A DNA stretch of 64,000 bases from CAYOWQ01 sp964407695 (GCA_964407695.1 CAYOWQ010000001.1:628349-692348), one strand, 5' to 3'. Shown: positions 43,821-52,531, numbered from the stretch's first letter. The notes: generated by a model from the letters alone, not told the origin. Numbers and translations are program-made.

Positions 43821-43849
43821 TTGACAAAATCGTGAATGCATCCCAATAT
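43821..43849 (+). promoter_or_regulatory. Sigma-70-like promoter with consensus -35
   Basis: TTGACA at 43821-43826, 17 bases, then CAATAT at 43844-43849 (overlapping TATTAT alternatives). Transcription would begin almost exactly at the ATG at 43856 of the next gene, implying a leaderless message. Confidence 0.55.
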
Positions 43850-43855
43850 TATCGA

Positions 43856-44365
43856 ATGCGAACTAAACAGAGCAGCGATGTACTTGAATCTCAAGACCTT
43901 CGAAACGCCGCCATCGACTTCCTACGCAGCATCATGCATGACCCCCAGGCGCCGTGGTCTGAACGCCGCCACGCGGCCATTGCAATCCTCAGGCATTCGA
44001 CCAATGCCCTGGGATCGAAGGGCGATTCGAAACCCTCTTCGCGGCCGACCGTCGCCGCCCCGGATGGGGCAGCACCCGCGGCGTCCCGAGGGGCGGATGA
44101 CACGAATCAGAAACCCGGCGCGGCAAATGTCGAAAACCCCCAGGCACGAGACGTACGTTCCGGTTCGGACTCAGCAATGCCGCCCAAGCGGTGGCAGCCG
44201 GATTCAAGCGGTTTCTGTGCAGGATTCCCGGTCGAGTTCGGCCCTCGCAGTCAATTGCTGGAGGTCGTTGCGGGCCTCGATACCCGCCTCAATCGTTCGT
44301 CCTGCCTGACCGAAGCCCGAAATTCCCGTGGAAGTCACCGAAGACCTCAATTCGCTCCTTCCTAG
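43856..44365 (+). CDS. Hypothetical protein with short helical N-terminal domain
   Basis: The protein has 169 residues. The ATG at 43856 lies at the predicted transcription start of a good promoter, and no ribosome site exists. The N-terminal 50 residues look real: SQDLRNAAIDFLRSIMHD and PWSERRHAAIAILRHSTN, two amphipathic helices similar to those in phage small-terminase-like or HEAT-type proteins. The remaining 115 residues are Ser/Pro/Ala/Arg-rich and probably disordered. An overlapping frame starting at 43836 is also open but is Arg/Pro-rich throughout. Function unknown. Confidence 0.5.
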   Translation: MRTKQSSDVLESQDLRNAAIDFLRSIMHDPQAPWSERRHAAIAILRHSTNALGSKGDSKPSSRPTVAAPDGAAPAASRGADDTNQKPGAANVENPQARDVRSGSDSAMPPKRWQPDSSGFCAGFPVEFGPRSQLLEVVAGLDTRLNRSSCLTEARNSRGSHRRPQFAPS

Positions 44366-44386
44366 CCTTTCCCACACCCCTTTAAG

Positions 44387-44415
44387 TTGCGATTCACGGG
44401 TCCTCCCGCTACACT
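44387..44415 (+). promoter_or_regulatory. Probable rpsB-tsf promoter
   Basis: TTGCGA at 44387-44392, a 17-bp spacer, and TACACT at 44410-44415. It is the best promoter-like pair in the 284 bp before rpsB and would give a leader of about 230 bases, long enough for S2-mediated autoregulation as known in other bacteria. I could not confirm a leader RNA fold by eye. Confidence 0.5.
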
Positions 44416-44649
44416 TTTGACTTCGACTTCAGAAGCCAATCCCGCATGTGCGGCCGGCATCTGATCGACCGGTCGGCCGGTGGTGGCCGCCGCCGGAAAA
44501 CCTCGATCTTTCGCTTCGAACGTCGCCATCAGGGGTCGTTCGACCACAAGCGCCCTTGATGCGGGGCGAGTTGCCGCCATCGGCTTGAAGAGCCACGGTG
44601 CCGGCACCCACCATTCGTTCCGCCGGTGTCGCTGCCTTAGGAGCTCACG

Positions 44650-45504
44650 ATGTCGTCCTCTCTCGTCAACGAACTTATTGAAGCCGGCATTCACTTCGGC
44701 CAGCGCAGGAGCAACTGGAACCCGAAGATGCAGCCGTACATCTACGATGTGCGCAATCAGATCCACATCATTGATATTCGGGAAACCATTAAGGGTCTGC
44801 TCCGAGCCAAGAAGTTCATTTCCAGCATCGTTGCCAAGGGCAAAGATGTCTGCTTCGTCGGTACCAAGCGCCAATCTCAAGGCGCCATCGAGCAGTATGC
44901 CTCCGATGTGAAGATGCCTTATGTCACGGAGCGCTGGCTCGGCGGCACGTTGACCAACTTCCGCACTATTCGTGATCGCCTCAAGCGACTCGAAGAGCTC
45001 GAAAAACTTGTGGAAACCGGCGAGATCGCCCACTATTCAAAGAAGATGGAATCGCAGCTCACTCGCGAGCGCAAGAAGATCTTCCGAAACTTGAACGGCA
45101 TCCGCACGATGACCAAGCTCCCCGGGGCATTGGTCGCCGTCGATACCAATCGCGAGCTGAACGCCTTGCGCGAGGCTCGCATTCTCGGCATCCCCACCAT
45201 CTGCCTCATCGATACCGACGGCGATCCGGATATGGCGGATATCCCCATCCCCGGCAACGACGATTCCATGCGCTCCATTGACGTCGTCATCCGCGAGCTC
45301 TGCGCCGCCGTGAAGGAAGGCAAGACCGCCGCGGTCGAAGCTGGAACGGCATCCGCCGACGATGCCTCCGGCTCGTCCGAGTCCGGCCCGGCTCCGCGTC
45401 GCCGTTCGAGCCGCTCGCAGTTCCGAGCCGATTCAAGCCCCGAGCGCGTCGATCGTGGTTCGGTCGAGAATGCTCCCGCAGTCACCGCGGGCGACAATGC
45501 CTGA
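44650..45504 (+). CDS. rpsB: 30S ribosomal protein S2
   Basis: The protein has 284 residues. TAGGAG precedes the ATG. S2 motifs: LIEAGIHFGQRRSNWNPKM, YIYDVRNQIHIIDI, FVGTKRQSQGAIEQYA, RWLGGTLTNFRTI, GALVAVDTNRELNALREAR, and IPIPGNDDSMRSIDVVI. The core ends near residue 228, and a low-complexity Ser/Arg/Asp-rich extension of about 55 residues follows, longer than in most bacteria. It is the first gene of the rpsB-tsf pair. Confidence 0.97.
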   Translation: MSSSLVNELIEAGIHFGQRRSNWNPKMQPYIYDVRNQIHIIDIRETIKGLLRAKKFISSIVAKGKDVCFVGTKRQSQGAIEQYASDVKMPYVTERWLGGTLTNFRTIRDRLKRLEELEKLVETGEIAHYSKKMESQLTRERKKIFRNLNGIRTMTKLPGALVAVDTNRELNALREARILGIPTICLIDTDGDPDMADIPIPGNDDSMRSIDVVIRELCAAVKEGKTAAVEAGTASADDASGSSESGPAPRRRSSRSQFRADSSPERVDRGSVENAPAVTAGDNA

Positions 45505-45621
45505 ACCCGGCCCTCGGCCGATCGTCGTCAGGGCCGCAAAGGCCCGTTCTATCCTGATCCAAGTGCTGCTTCCGCCCGGCGGTTGCCGCCTCAAACTCAC
45601 CCAGACCCTCTCGAGCCAGCC

Positions 45622-46443
45622 ATGAGCAAGGAATCAACAGTGGAGATCAACCCCAAAGACGTGATGGCCCTTCGCCAGAGGACCGGCCTCGGCATGATGG
45701 ATTGCAAGGCCGCCCTGCAGGAAACCGGCGGCGACATGGCCAAGGCCGAAGCTCACCTTCGCGAGAAGATGAAGGGCAAGATGGATACGCGCACGGATCG
45801 CGTCGCCGGTCAGGGCGCTGTGGCCATCGCCATCCAGGGCGAGAAAGCAGCCATCGTTGAGCTTCGCGCTGAAACCGACTTCACCGCACGAAACGAGTCG
45901 TTCCGAAAGATGGCCCAGGATGTCGCCGAGATGGCGCTCAAGAGCCCCGTCGGGCCCGTCACCGTTTCTGCGGAAATGACCAAGCGAATCGACGATATCC
46001 GCATCACCACCGGCGAGAACGTCTCCTTTGCTCGCGGCCATCGCTTCGATGGCGGCGCCTTCGGTTCCTACATCCACTTCGACGGAAAGCAATCCGCTCT
46101 GGTGCAGTTCAGTGGCGCGGTTCCCGCCGACCTTGGCACGGGCATCGGCATGCACGTCGTCGCCCACCAGCCGACTCCGATGGCCGTCGACGAAGCCGGC
46201 ATGCCCGCCGACCTCGTGGCCACGACCAAGGCGTCTGCCGTGAAGGAAGCGCAGGAATCCGGCAAGCCCGCGCAGATCGCTGAAAAGATCGCTGACGGCA
46301 AGATGCGAAAGTTCTTTGAGGAGAACACGCTGCTCGGCCAGATCTATGTCAAGGACCCCGCCGGCAAGGCGTCGGTGAAGAGCCTTCTGCCCGCGGGCGT
46401 TTCGATCAAGGCATTTGTTCGATACGTCGTCGGTGGAAGCTGA
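45622..46443 (+). CDS. tsf: Translation elongation factor Ts
   Basis: The protein has 273 residues. It exchanges GDP for GTP on EF-Tu. The N-terminal UBA-like domain is canonical: VMALRQRTGLGMMDCKAALQE, GDMAKAEAHLREKMKGK. The core has VELRAETDFTARNESFRKMAQDVAEMA with the TDFVA-type motif (here TDFTA). The C-terminal part has QIAEKIADGKMRKFFEENTLLGQIYVKDP. I start at 45622 rather than 45583 because the UBA-like domain begins there. It follows rpsB by 117 bp and is closed by the terminator at 46473. Confidence 0.96.
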   Translation: MSKESTVEINPKDVMALRQRTGLGMMDCKAALQETGGDMAKAEAHLREKMKGKMDTRTDRVAGQGAVAIAIQGEKAAIVELRAETDFTARNESFRKMAQDVAEMALKSPVGPVTVSAEMTKRIDDIRITTGENVSFARGHRFDGGAFGSYIHFDGKQSALVQFSGAVPADLGTGIGMHVVAHQPTPMAVDEAGMPADLVATTKASAVKEAQESGKPAQIAEKIADGKMRKFFEENTLLGQIYVKDPAGKASVKSLLPAGVSIKAFVRYVVGGS

Positions 46444-46472
46444 TCGATATCACGGTGGATTCCAAGCCCGAC

Positions 46473-46497
46473 AAGCCCAGGACCCTGTCTTGGGCTT
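46473..46497 (+). terminator. Intrinsic terminator of rpsB-tsf
   Basis: AAGCCCAGGAC and GTCTTGGGCTT form an 11-bp stem (one G-U pair) with a CCT loop, followed by ATTCTTTC. It lies 30 bp after the tsf stop. Confidence 0.8.
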
Positions 46498-46565
46498 ATT
46501 CTTTCCCGCCATCGTGTCGATAATTCAGATTCGCTCCTGAGCTCAATTTCGCGCCACCCGCCCCC

Positions 46566-47513
46566 ATGCCCGCCTTTCCCAGCTATCAAGGTCTGCCCGT
46601 CTGCGTCACCGGAGGCGCTGGATTCATCGGCTCGCACCTTGTCGACGGCCTTGTCGCCGCGGGTGCCAAGGTCTCCGTCATCGATGACCTCTCCAATGGC
46701 CGCACGGAGAACCTTGCCTCGGTTTGCGATGGCATCACGCTGATCATCGGCTCCATCCTCGATGATCGTGCCCTCGAGGCAGCCATGAAGGGTGCTGCGG
46801 TCGTATTCCACGAGGCAGCCTTGGGCTCCGTTCCCGGCAGCGTTGACGATCCCGTCTCCTATCAGGAAGTCAATTCCACGGGCACACTCCGCGTTCTCGA
46901 GGCGGCTCGGCGCCACAAGGTCAAGCGAGTTGTCTATGCCGCCTCCAGTGCTGCCTATGGCGAGCAGCCCGCGCTGCCCAAGGTCGAGTCCATGCCGCCC
47001 GACACGCTCTCGCCCTACGCCGCCACCAAGCTGGCCGCGGAATTCCACCTCCGCGCCTACGCCAACTGCTACGGCCTTGAAACGCTTTCGCTGCGATACT
47101 TCAATATCTTCGGCCCGCGCCAGCGCCCCGATTCGCCCTACGCCGCGGTGATCCCGATGTTCGCCAAGGCCCTCCGCGAAGGTCGCCGACCGGTCATTTT
47201 CGGCGACGGTTCACAGACCCGCGACTTCACCTATGTCGCCAACGTCGTGCATGCCAACCTGCTCGCCGGCTCGGTGCAGAAGCCGCTCAAGGGAGAGGCC
47301 ATCAATATCGCCTGCGGCCGGCGCTACAGCCTGTTGCACCTGCTCAAGGTCATGGCCGAAGCGCTCGGCGTGAAGGCAGACGCCGAGTTCGCCCCGCCTC
47401 GCGCCGGTGATGTGCAGCACTCCGAGGCCTCAATCGCCGCCGCCCGCGCCCTGATCGGCTATGAGCCCGTCGTCAGCTTCGAGGATGGGATGAAGCAAAC
47501 GCTTGCTTCCTAG
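46566..47513 (+). CDS. NAD-dependent nucleotide-sugar epimerase (extended SDR)
   Basis: The protein has 315 residues. The Rossmann motif is TGGAGFIGSHLVDGL, and the catalytic Tyr-Lys pair is in SPYAATKLA, with ASSAAYGE giving the Ser. RYFNIFGPRQRP and FTYVANVVHANLLA are typical of UDP-hexose 4-epimerases of the WbpP/UDP-GlcNAc epimerase branch. It should make a sugar nucleotide for surface polysaccharide. Exact substrate cannot be told. It stands alone between the tsf terminator and a secreted beta-helix gene. Confidence 0.88.
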   Translation: MPAFPSYQGLPVCVTGGAGFIGSHLVDGLVAAGAKVSVIDDLSNGRTENLASVCDGITLIIGSILDDRALEAAMKGAAVVFHEAALGSVPGSVDDPVSYQEVNSTGTLRVLEAARRHKVKRVVYAASSAAYGEQPALPKVESMPPDTLSPYAATKLAAEFHLRAYANCYGLETLSLRYFNIFGPRQRPDSPYAAVIPMFAKALREGRRPVIFGDGSQTRDFTYVANVVHANLLAGSVQKPLKGEAINIACGRRYSLLHLLKVMAEALGVKADAEFAPPRAGDVQHSEASIAAARALIGYEPVVSFEDGMKQTLAS

Positions 47514-47599
47514 CTGGCGCTGCCCCAGGGCTCTTTTTGTTGGATTTCTCCGACAAACGGGGCTAGGGTGGTCTTGGACCTCTCCAGGGAGAAAGAATC

Positions 47600-49459
47600 A
47601 TGATCAGAACGCGATCCGGATCAGGAGATTCAGCGTCTTGGCTTGATGCCGCGGGGTTCGTTGCCGTATTCGCTGTTGGTGGGGCATCCTGGGGAGCCAT
47701 CACGACGCTTCACGTGCCATCGGAGTATCCGACGATTCAAAGCGCCGTCGATGCCGCCTCAACCGGAGGTACTGAGATTCTGATCGAGGACGGGGTGTAT
47801 TCCGGCCTGGGGAATCATGACATCGATCTGAAGGGAAAAGCGCTCACCATTCGGTCAGAGAACGGACCCGAGACCTGCATCATCGATGCTCTAGGCCAGG
47901 GCCGGCTCTTCATTGTCCACTCGGGTGAAGGGGCGCTCACCAACATCGTCGGTCTTACGTTGACTCACGGTATTGCGGATGTCGGCGGCGCAGTGCTGTT
48001 CGACTTTGGCTCCTTCGCCAACTTCGAGTCCTGCCGATTCGTTGAAAACAACGCCGGTGAGGGCTCAGCGGTGGGCGCGACGAATTCGATTCTTGGAAGC
48101 CTCTCGCCGAAGTTCATTGATTGTGTGTTTGCCTCCAACATCTCTGGAAACGAACTTGGTGTGATCGAGCTCTTCGGAGGACCTTTGGCCGGAACACTTT
48201 GCATTGAAAATTGCACCTTCGATGAAAATTTCGGACCCGGCCTCGGCATCAATACTTTTACCGTCAAGGTCTCCGGTTGCAGCTTCGATGACGATGACAT
48301 TGGCCTGTTTGACTGTTGCGGCGCCATTGACGATTGCATCCTCCTGGACAGCAGCATGAGCCTGTCGTCCGGCGGACAGGGTTGCGGATCAATTGACCTC
48401 ACAGGCTGCCACTTCAACGGTGGCGCTGGAATGAGTGTTCAGAACATGCTCGTGTCCTTCACGGACGGCTCCATCGAGAACTGCTCCGGCACAGGCTTGT
48501 TCCTGCTCGACGGCGTCATGACGGTCCGCAATTGCCCGATGCGCGGCAACTCCGATTGGGCCATCCGATGCGGCGGCGACCTCGTGATGTCAAACTGCCT
48601 GATTGCAGACAACGCCGGAGGAATCATTATCGAAAGCGGCGAGTTGTATGCCGCCAACTGCCGGTTCCTCAACAACTCCAGCAGTGACTATGGCGGTGCA
48701 GTGCAATCGACATTCAACGACTCCAATTCGGGCATCATTGCCAACTGCACTTTCAGTGGTAATTCGGCGGCGATTCAGGGCGGGGCCGTCGCTGTCCAAG
48801 GCGGAGGACTCGTGGTTGCGAATTGCTCCATGTCGAACAACTTTGCACCGGAGGGATCTGCCGCCGCCGTTGTATCCAACATTCAGGGCATGCTCGATAT
48901 CCGCAATTCGATCCTGTGGGGCGACTCCACAAATCAGGTCGTCAACCATGGGCAGGCCGATGACCTGATCGTGAACTACAGCGATATCAAGGGAGGGTGG
49001 ACCGGATCTGGAAACCTGAACGTAAATCCCATGTTCGTGAATGCGATTGGGCCGGATGGCGTTGTTGGAACCGAGGATGACGACATGCATATCTCCGGCT
49101 CGAGCCCCTTGGTTGATGCTGGGCTCAACGGGCTATCCACCTTCGACACCGCCGATCTCGATGGTGACTCCGATGTGAGCGAGCCCCTTCCCGTCGATAT
49201 CGATGGCGACCCGCGCATTGCCGACGGTGATAACGATGGGACGTTTGTGATCGACATAGGCGCTGATGAAGTCATCGGCCCCAAGCTGATTCTGGGCGAC
49301 CTCAACAACGACGGCGTGGTTGGTGGTGATGATCTCGGCCTTCTGCTTGCTGCATGGGGACCGTGCCGCCGAGGATCGCCCTGCGATGCGGACTTCAACT
49401 TCGATGGCATGGTCGATGGCGCGGACCTCGGCCTGCTGCTGGCAGCCTGGACCCCGTGA
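47600..49459 (+). CDS. Secreted right-handed beta-helix protein with dockerin-like tag
   Basis: The protein has 619 residues. GGGAGAAAG precedes the ATG. A hydrophobic export segment (AAGFVAVFAVGGASWGA) is followed by VPSEYPTIQSAVDAA, the usual opening of parallel beta-helix proteins. Coils repeat with patterns such as NCTFSGNSAAIQGGAVAVQGG, NCRFLNNSSSDYGGAVQ and CRFVENNAGEGSAV, close to pectate-lyase-like and chlamydial Pmp-type helices. A region at about 490-560 resembles the end cap (NPMFVN, DDMHISGSSPLVDAG). Two dockerin-like units end it (GDLNNDGVVGGDDLGLLL and DFNFDGMVDGADLGLLL). Polysaccharide binding or cleavage is possible. Confidence 0.85.
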   Translation: MIRTRSGSGDSASWLDAAGFVAVFAVGGASWGAITTLHVPSEYPTIQSAVDAASTGGTEILIEDGVYSGLGNHDIDLKGKALTIRSENGPETCIIDALGQGRLFIVHSGEGALTNIVGLTLTHGIADVGGAVLFDFGSFANFESCRFVENNAGEGSAVGATNSILGSLSPKFIDCVFASNISGNELGVIELFGGPLAGTLCIENCTFDENFGPGLGINTFTVKVSGCSFDDDDIGLFDCCGAIDDCILLDSSMSLSSGGQGCGSIDLTGCHFNGGAGMSVQNMLVSFTDGSIENCSGTGLFLLDGVMTVRNCPMRGNSDWAIRCGGDLVMSNCLIADNAGGIIIESGELYAANCRFLNNSSSDYGGAVQSTFNDSNSGIIANCTFSGNSAAIQGGAVAVQGGGLVVANCSMSNNFAPEGSAAAVVSNIQGMLDIRNSILWGDSTNQVVNHGQADDLIVNYSDIKGGWTGSGNLNVNPMFVNAIGPDGVVGTEDDDMHISGSSPLVDAGLNGLSTFDTADLDGDSDVSEPLPVDIDGDPRIADGDNDGTFVIDIGADEVIGPKLILGDLNNDGVVGGDDLGLLLAAWGPCRRGSPCDADFNFDGMVDGADLGLLLAAWTP

Positions 49460-49493
49460 CGCTCAAGGACGCCTCACGGACTACCATCCAACT

Positions 49494-50141
49494 ATGACCA
49501 ATCTCGATACCCGCATCGCCCAGTTTGAGAAGATGGCCCATGACGATCCTGAAAACGACATGGCCCATTTTTCGCTCGGCAATGCCTACCTGCAGGCCGG
49601 CCGCTTCGCCGAAGCCGCCAACAGCCTCGAACGGTGCATCACCCTGAATCCGGGCATGAGCAAGGCCTACCAACTGGCTGGCGACGCCATGCTCAAGGCG
49701 GGCTGGGAAGACAAGGCGGTGCTGGTCCTGAACAAGGGGTTCGAGATCGCCGCCGGCCGCGGTGATCGCATGCCCATGACCGCCATGGCCGATCTGCTTC
49801 AGTCGATCGGCCGCGAGCCGCCGAAGGTGAAGGTTGATCAGGCGCCGGCCCCTGCGGCCGATGGCTCCTTCATCTGCCGCACGACCGGCCGAGCCGGTAC
49901 CAAGATGGATCGCCCTCCATTCCGCGGAAAGCTTGGTCAGTGGATTCACGAGAACGTCTCCGATGAAACCTGGAAGGCGTGGATCGGCCAGGGCACGAAG
50001 GTGATCAACGAGCTTCGGCTTGATCTTTCGCGCGAGCGCGATTCCGAGGTGTATGACCAGCACATGCTCGAGTTCCTCGGCATCGACGAAGCCCTGCACA
50101 CGCGGATTCAGTCGGGCGAGGAAGCGGCTGCGACGACCTGA
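49494..50141 (+). CDS. TPR protein fused to a YggX-type iron-trafficking domain
   Basis: The protein has 215 residues. The start at 49494 follows the neighbouring stop; the longer frame overlaps the upstream gene. Residues about 5-90 hold two to three TPR units (DMAHFSLGNAYLQAGRFAEAANSLERCITLNPG, quoted in part as AHFSLGNAYLQAGRFAEA). Residues about 124-200 match YggX/Fe(2+)-trafficking proteins: FICRTTGRAG with Cys128 at the conserved position, then GKLGQWIHENVSDETWKAW, INELRLDLS and LEFLG. YggX protects Fe-S clusters against oxidants in enterobacteria. It is 11 bp upstream of the DUF167 gene. Confidence 0.85.
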   Translation: MTNLDTRIAQFEKMAHDDPENDMAHFSLGNAYLQAGRFAEAANSLERCITLNPGMSKAYQLAGDAMLKAGWEDKAVLVLNKGFEIAAGRGDRMPMTAMADLLQSIGREPPKVKVDQAPAPAADGSFICRTTGRAGTKMDRPPFRGKLGQWIHENVSDETWKAWIGQGTKVINELRLDLSRERDSEVYDQHMLEFLGIDEALHTRIQSGEEAAATT

Positions 50142-50152
50142 ACAGAGTCTCC

Positions 50153-50437
50153 ATGCCGCTCAGGGTCGAGCCGGTTGAAGGTGGTGTGCGCCTGCTGGTG
50201 AAGGTGGTGCCGGGAGCATCGCGCAATGAGATCGCAGGCGTCCTTGGTGAACGACTCAAGGTTCGTGTTAACGCGCCGCCCGAAGGAGGCAAGGCCAATG
50301 AGGCGGTGATGGCGCTCATCGCCGAAGTCCTGGGTGTCGGCGTGCGATCAGTTCAGATCGAATCGGGCCACACGCGGCCGGAAAAGGTCGTCCGGATCCT
50401 GGGCGTCAGCGTCGATGCGGTTGCGCGATTGGCTTGA
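50153..50437 (+). CDS. DUF167 (YggU-family) protein
   Basis: The protein has 94 residues, full length for the family. Motifs: LLVKVVPGASRNEIAGV, LKVRVNAPPEGGKANEAVMALIAEVLGV, IESGHTRPEKVVRILG. The family is widespread and structurally known, but its role is unclear. It lies 11 bp after the TPR-YggX gene, so the two are co-transcribed. Confidence 0.92.
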   Translation: MPLRVEPVEGGVRLLVKVVPGASRNEIAGVLGERLKVRVNAPPEGGKANEAVMALIAEVLGVGVRSVQIESGHTRPEKVVRILGVSVDAVARLA

Positions 50438-50452
50438 CGCCGACCCAAAAAA

Positions 50453-50482
50453 CGGCGGGCAGGCTGATATGCCTGCCCGCCG
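50453..50482 (-). terminator. Intrinsic terminator between convergent genes
   Basis: CGGCGGGCAGGC and GCCTGCCCGCCG form a perfect 12-bp stem with a TGATAT loop. On the minus strand it is followed by TTTTTT, so it terminates the thrombospondin-C-like gene whose stop is 13 bp away. Confidence 0.9.
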
Positions 50483-50494
50483 CGAAGTCGAGAT

Positions 50495-51370
50495 TCAGCA
50501 ATCGCCCCATGAGGCGAGGATCAAGCCGAGGTCCGCCCCGTCAACAAGCCCGGAGCCATCGAGGTCGGCGTTGGCGTCGTTGGAGTTCCATGCAGCCAGC
50601 AGCAGGCCAAGATCAGCGCCATCAACTTGTCCGTCATTATTGAGGTCGGCAGGGCACACGGTGGGTGTCGGGGTAATGCAGACCTGATCCACGATGATGT
50701 TGTCCTGGCTGAACCCATAGGCGGAGATCGCGCCCTGGCCCCCGGGATAGGTTGGATCATCGACGTCGAAGAGGTCCACTCCATCGCGGGTGACCGTGAT
50801 GTGACCCGGGGAGAGATTGATGACGAAGTGATAGACGGTGCCCGCGTTCCACGGGCCCCCCGCGGGACCGGCGATCGTGGACACGCCCGCGCCGTCGGAA
50901 CCACCCCAGAGGCCATCCCATGTATAGGAGCCATTGATCCGTTTGATCTTCAGGCCCTGCTCGGCGGTATCGTCGTTGACGATGACGCCGTCATCGTTCC
51001 AGTTGAAGTTCTGAGAATTCTTCTTCCAGTCGAGAAGGTAGGAATGCGCACCGTCGAGCCACGAGAATCCGAAGCCGAGGATGTCGTCATCGCCGGTACC
51101 GGCGGCCACGGAGAGATCGAATTCGATCGTGGCGGTGGGGGCCAACACGAAGTCGCTGACCACCCAGCCGGGATGGACTGACGAGCTGCCGACCTTTTCG
51201 TCGAGGCGGATGGTGGTCGGAGTCGGGTTGGAGAATGTCCAATCGTTGTCGGGGTCGAAGAGCGACCATCCGGTGAGATCAAGGGGTTCGGTACACGGTG
51301 CTCCCGGAAACGCCGGGGCGGCGAACACCAGTCCGAATGCGACAAGAGAACACGGTTTTAAGATCGACAT
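50495..51370 (-). CDS. Secreted thrombospondin-C-like protein with dockerin-like tag
   Basis: The protein has 291 residues. GGGAGG lies just before the ATG at 51370, and a signal peptide follows (to FPGAP). Residues about 30-235 form one beta-sandwich: DDDILGFGFSWLDGAHSYLLDWKK, then QGLKIKRINGSYTWDGLW, and GHITVTRDGVDLFDVDD, resembling the thrombospondin C-terminal/L-lectin-like fold in which Asp residues bind calcium. Two dockerin-like units end the protein (DLNNDGQVDGADLGLLL and DLDGSGLVDGADLGLIL). Probably a surface or matrix protein. Confidence 0.82.
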   Translation of the reverse strand: MSILKPCSLVAFGLVFAAPAFPGAPCTEPLDLTGWSLFDPDNDWTFSNPTPTTIRLDEKVGSSSVHPGWVVSDFVLAPTATIEFDLSVAAGTGDDDILGFGFSWLDGAHSYLLDWKKNSQNFNWNDDGVIVNDDTAEQGLKIKRINGSYTWDGLWGGSDGAGVSTIAGPAGGPWNAGTVYHFVINLSPGHITVTRDGVDLFDVDDPTYPGGQGAISAYGFSQDNIIVDQVCITPTPTVCPADLNNDGQVDGADLGLLLAAWNSNDANADLDGSGLVDGADLGLILASWGDC

Positions 51371-51517
51371 ACATCCTCCCTTTCCATTGGATGCGGGTTG
51401 AGGCGGGTTGCCTCGGCATGCTCGGTGAGCCATTGGCTACAGAGCTAAGCGAAAGTGGGCCGCATGGTGCCAAGCCGAAACTTCCGGATTTATTTTTTTT
51501 GGTCAACTTCAGATCTG

Positions 51518-52531
51518 TCAGAGTTGCTTCATGCCTTCATCAAAACGGGCGAGGCATGCGGCGAGGTGGTGCGGATTGCCTTCGCTCTTGATGAAGGCCG
51601 GGGCGGTGGAGGCGAGGAGCGTGCGACGAATGGCCGCGAGGCGCGGGGCCTCGCCATCAACCGGAAGACCCATCGCCTTGCGGGCTTCGGTGATGGCCTT
51701 CATCGGTTTGGCGGGTTTGAGTCGATCCGGCCGCGACCAGAGGAGTCGTTCAAGGTAAATCGCATCCTCGACCCAATGGCCGGGATGCACTTCGGCGAAG
51801 TCGATGAGCACGACGTCGGCCCTGTCGCCTTCAGCGCGGCACATGGCGTTGGCGGGATGAAGGTCGCCATGGAGCCATTCGAGCGGGGCGCGGGCGTCCC
51901 ACTCGGCGGCGATGGTCGTGATCTTCTTTTCCAGAGCGCGAAGGAGTTCCTGCCAGCGCTTGCGATCGGGCAGGTCGTTCACGCGAATGTTTTCGCGCGA
52001 GCGTTCCAGAAGGCTGGGCCAGTCCTCGGTCTTGGCGGGCCGGTCGACGGCGACCTCGGAGCCGAGGCGATAGAAGCGGGCCGCAGCGCGGGCCATGCGG
52101 GGAATGATGTCGTCGGTCCAGTGCAGAGCGAGCGGGCCGTGGGAGAGTCGCTCGATCACGATCCAGGCAAAGTCGTAGCCGCCGACATCGAACTCAGACG
52201 CGAAGAGCTCGGGGGCGATGGGGCCGCAGCCGTCGGCATCGCCACAGGGCTGGTCCTGCAGCCGCCGGGTCCAGCGGAGTTCACGGGCGTTGACCGGAAG
52301 CTTGATCACCGCGGGGCGTGGGCGTCCCTGATTGTCTGAATAGACCGCGAATCCCGTGGCGGCACCGCCCCGTTGCCAATCGGTTCGGAACCAGGCGATG
52401 TCATTCAGGCGACCGGAACAGGCTTCGACAAGGGCCGGCTCGAGCATCTGGGCCAGCGAGCGCGCATCGGTGGGTGGCGTTGGTTGATCGACGGCATCAT
52501 CGCCCGTCTGCGCTGCCATTGAAAGGATCAT
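51518..52531 (-). CDS. Aminoglycoside-phosphotransferase-fold kinase
   Basis: The protein has 337 residues. The catalytic loop is LEWLHGDLHPANAMC (H-G-D-x-H-x-x-N), and the metal-binding Asp is in VVLIDFAEVHPGHW. An N-lobe strand with VIKLPVNAREL supplies a candidate ATP-binding Lys. This is the APH/choline-kinase fold, which includes small-molecule kinases and unrelated regulators, so drug resistance cannot be assumed. It is divergent from the perR-like gene across 186 bp. Confidence 0.85.
   Translation of the reverse strand: MILSMAAQTGDDAVDQPTPPTDARSLAQMLEPALVEACSGRLNDIAWFRTDWQRGGAATGFAVYSDNQGRPRPAVIKLPVNARELRWTRRLQDQPCGDADGCGPIAPELFASEFDVGGYDFAWIVIERLSHGPLALHWTDDIIPRMARAAARFYRLGSEVAVDRPAKTEDWPSLLERSRENIRVNDLPDRKRWQELLRALEKKITTIAAEWDARAPLEWLHGDLHPANAMCRAEGDRADVVLIDFAEVHPGHWVEDAIYLERLLWSRPDRLKPAKPMKAITEARKAMGLPVDGEAPRLAAIRRTLLASTAPAFIKSEGNPHHLAACLARFDEGMKQL

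Noticed and set aside
43836..44309. Alternative frame overlapping the hypothetical gene at 43856
   Set aside because: It is Arg/Pro-rich throughout, while the 43856 frame has two good amphipathic helices and sits at the predicted +1.
47514..47599. Terminator after the epimerase gene
   Set aside because: A T5 tract is present, but the preceding stem is only about four base pairs.
51518..52531. Antibiotic-resistance gene
   Set aside because: The APH fold is certain, but the family includes many metabolic kinases, and nothing nearby suggests resistance or mobility.
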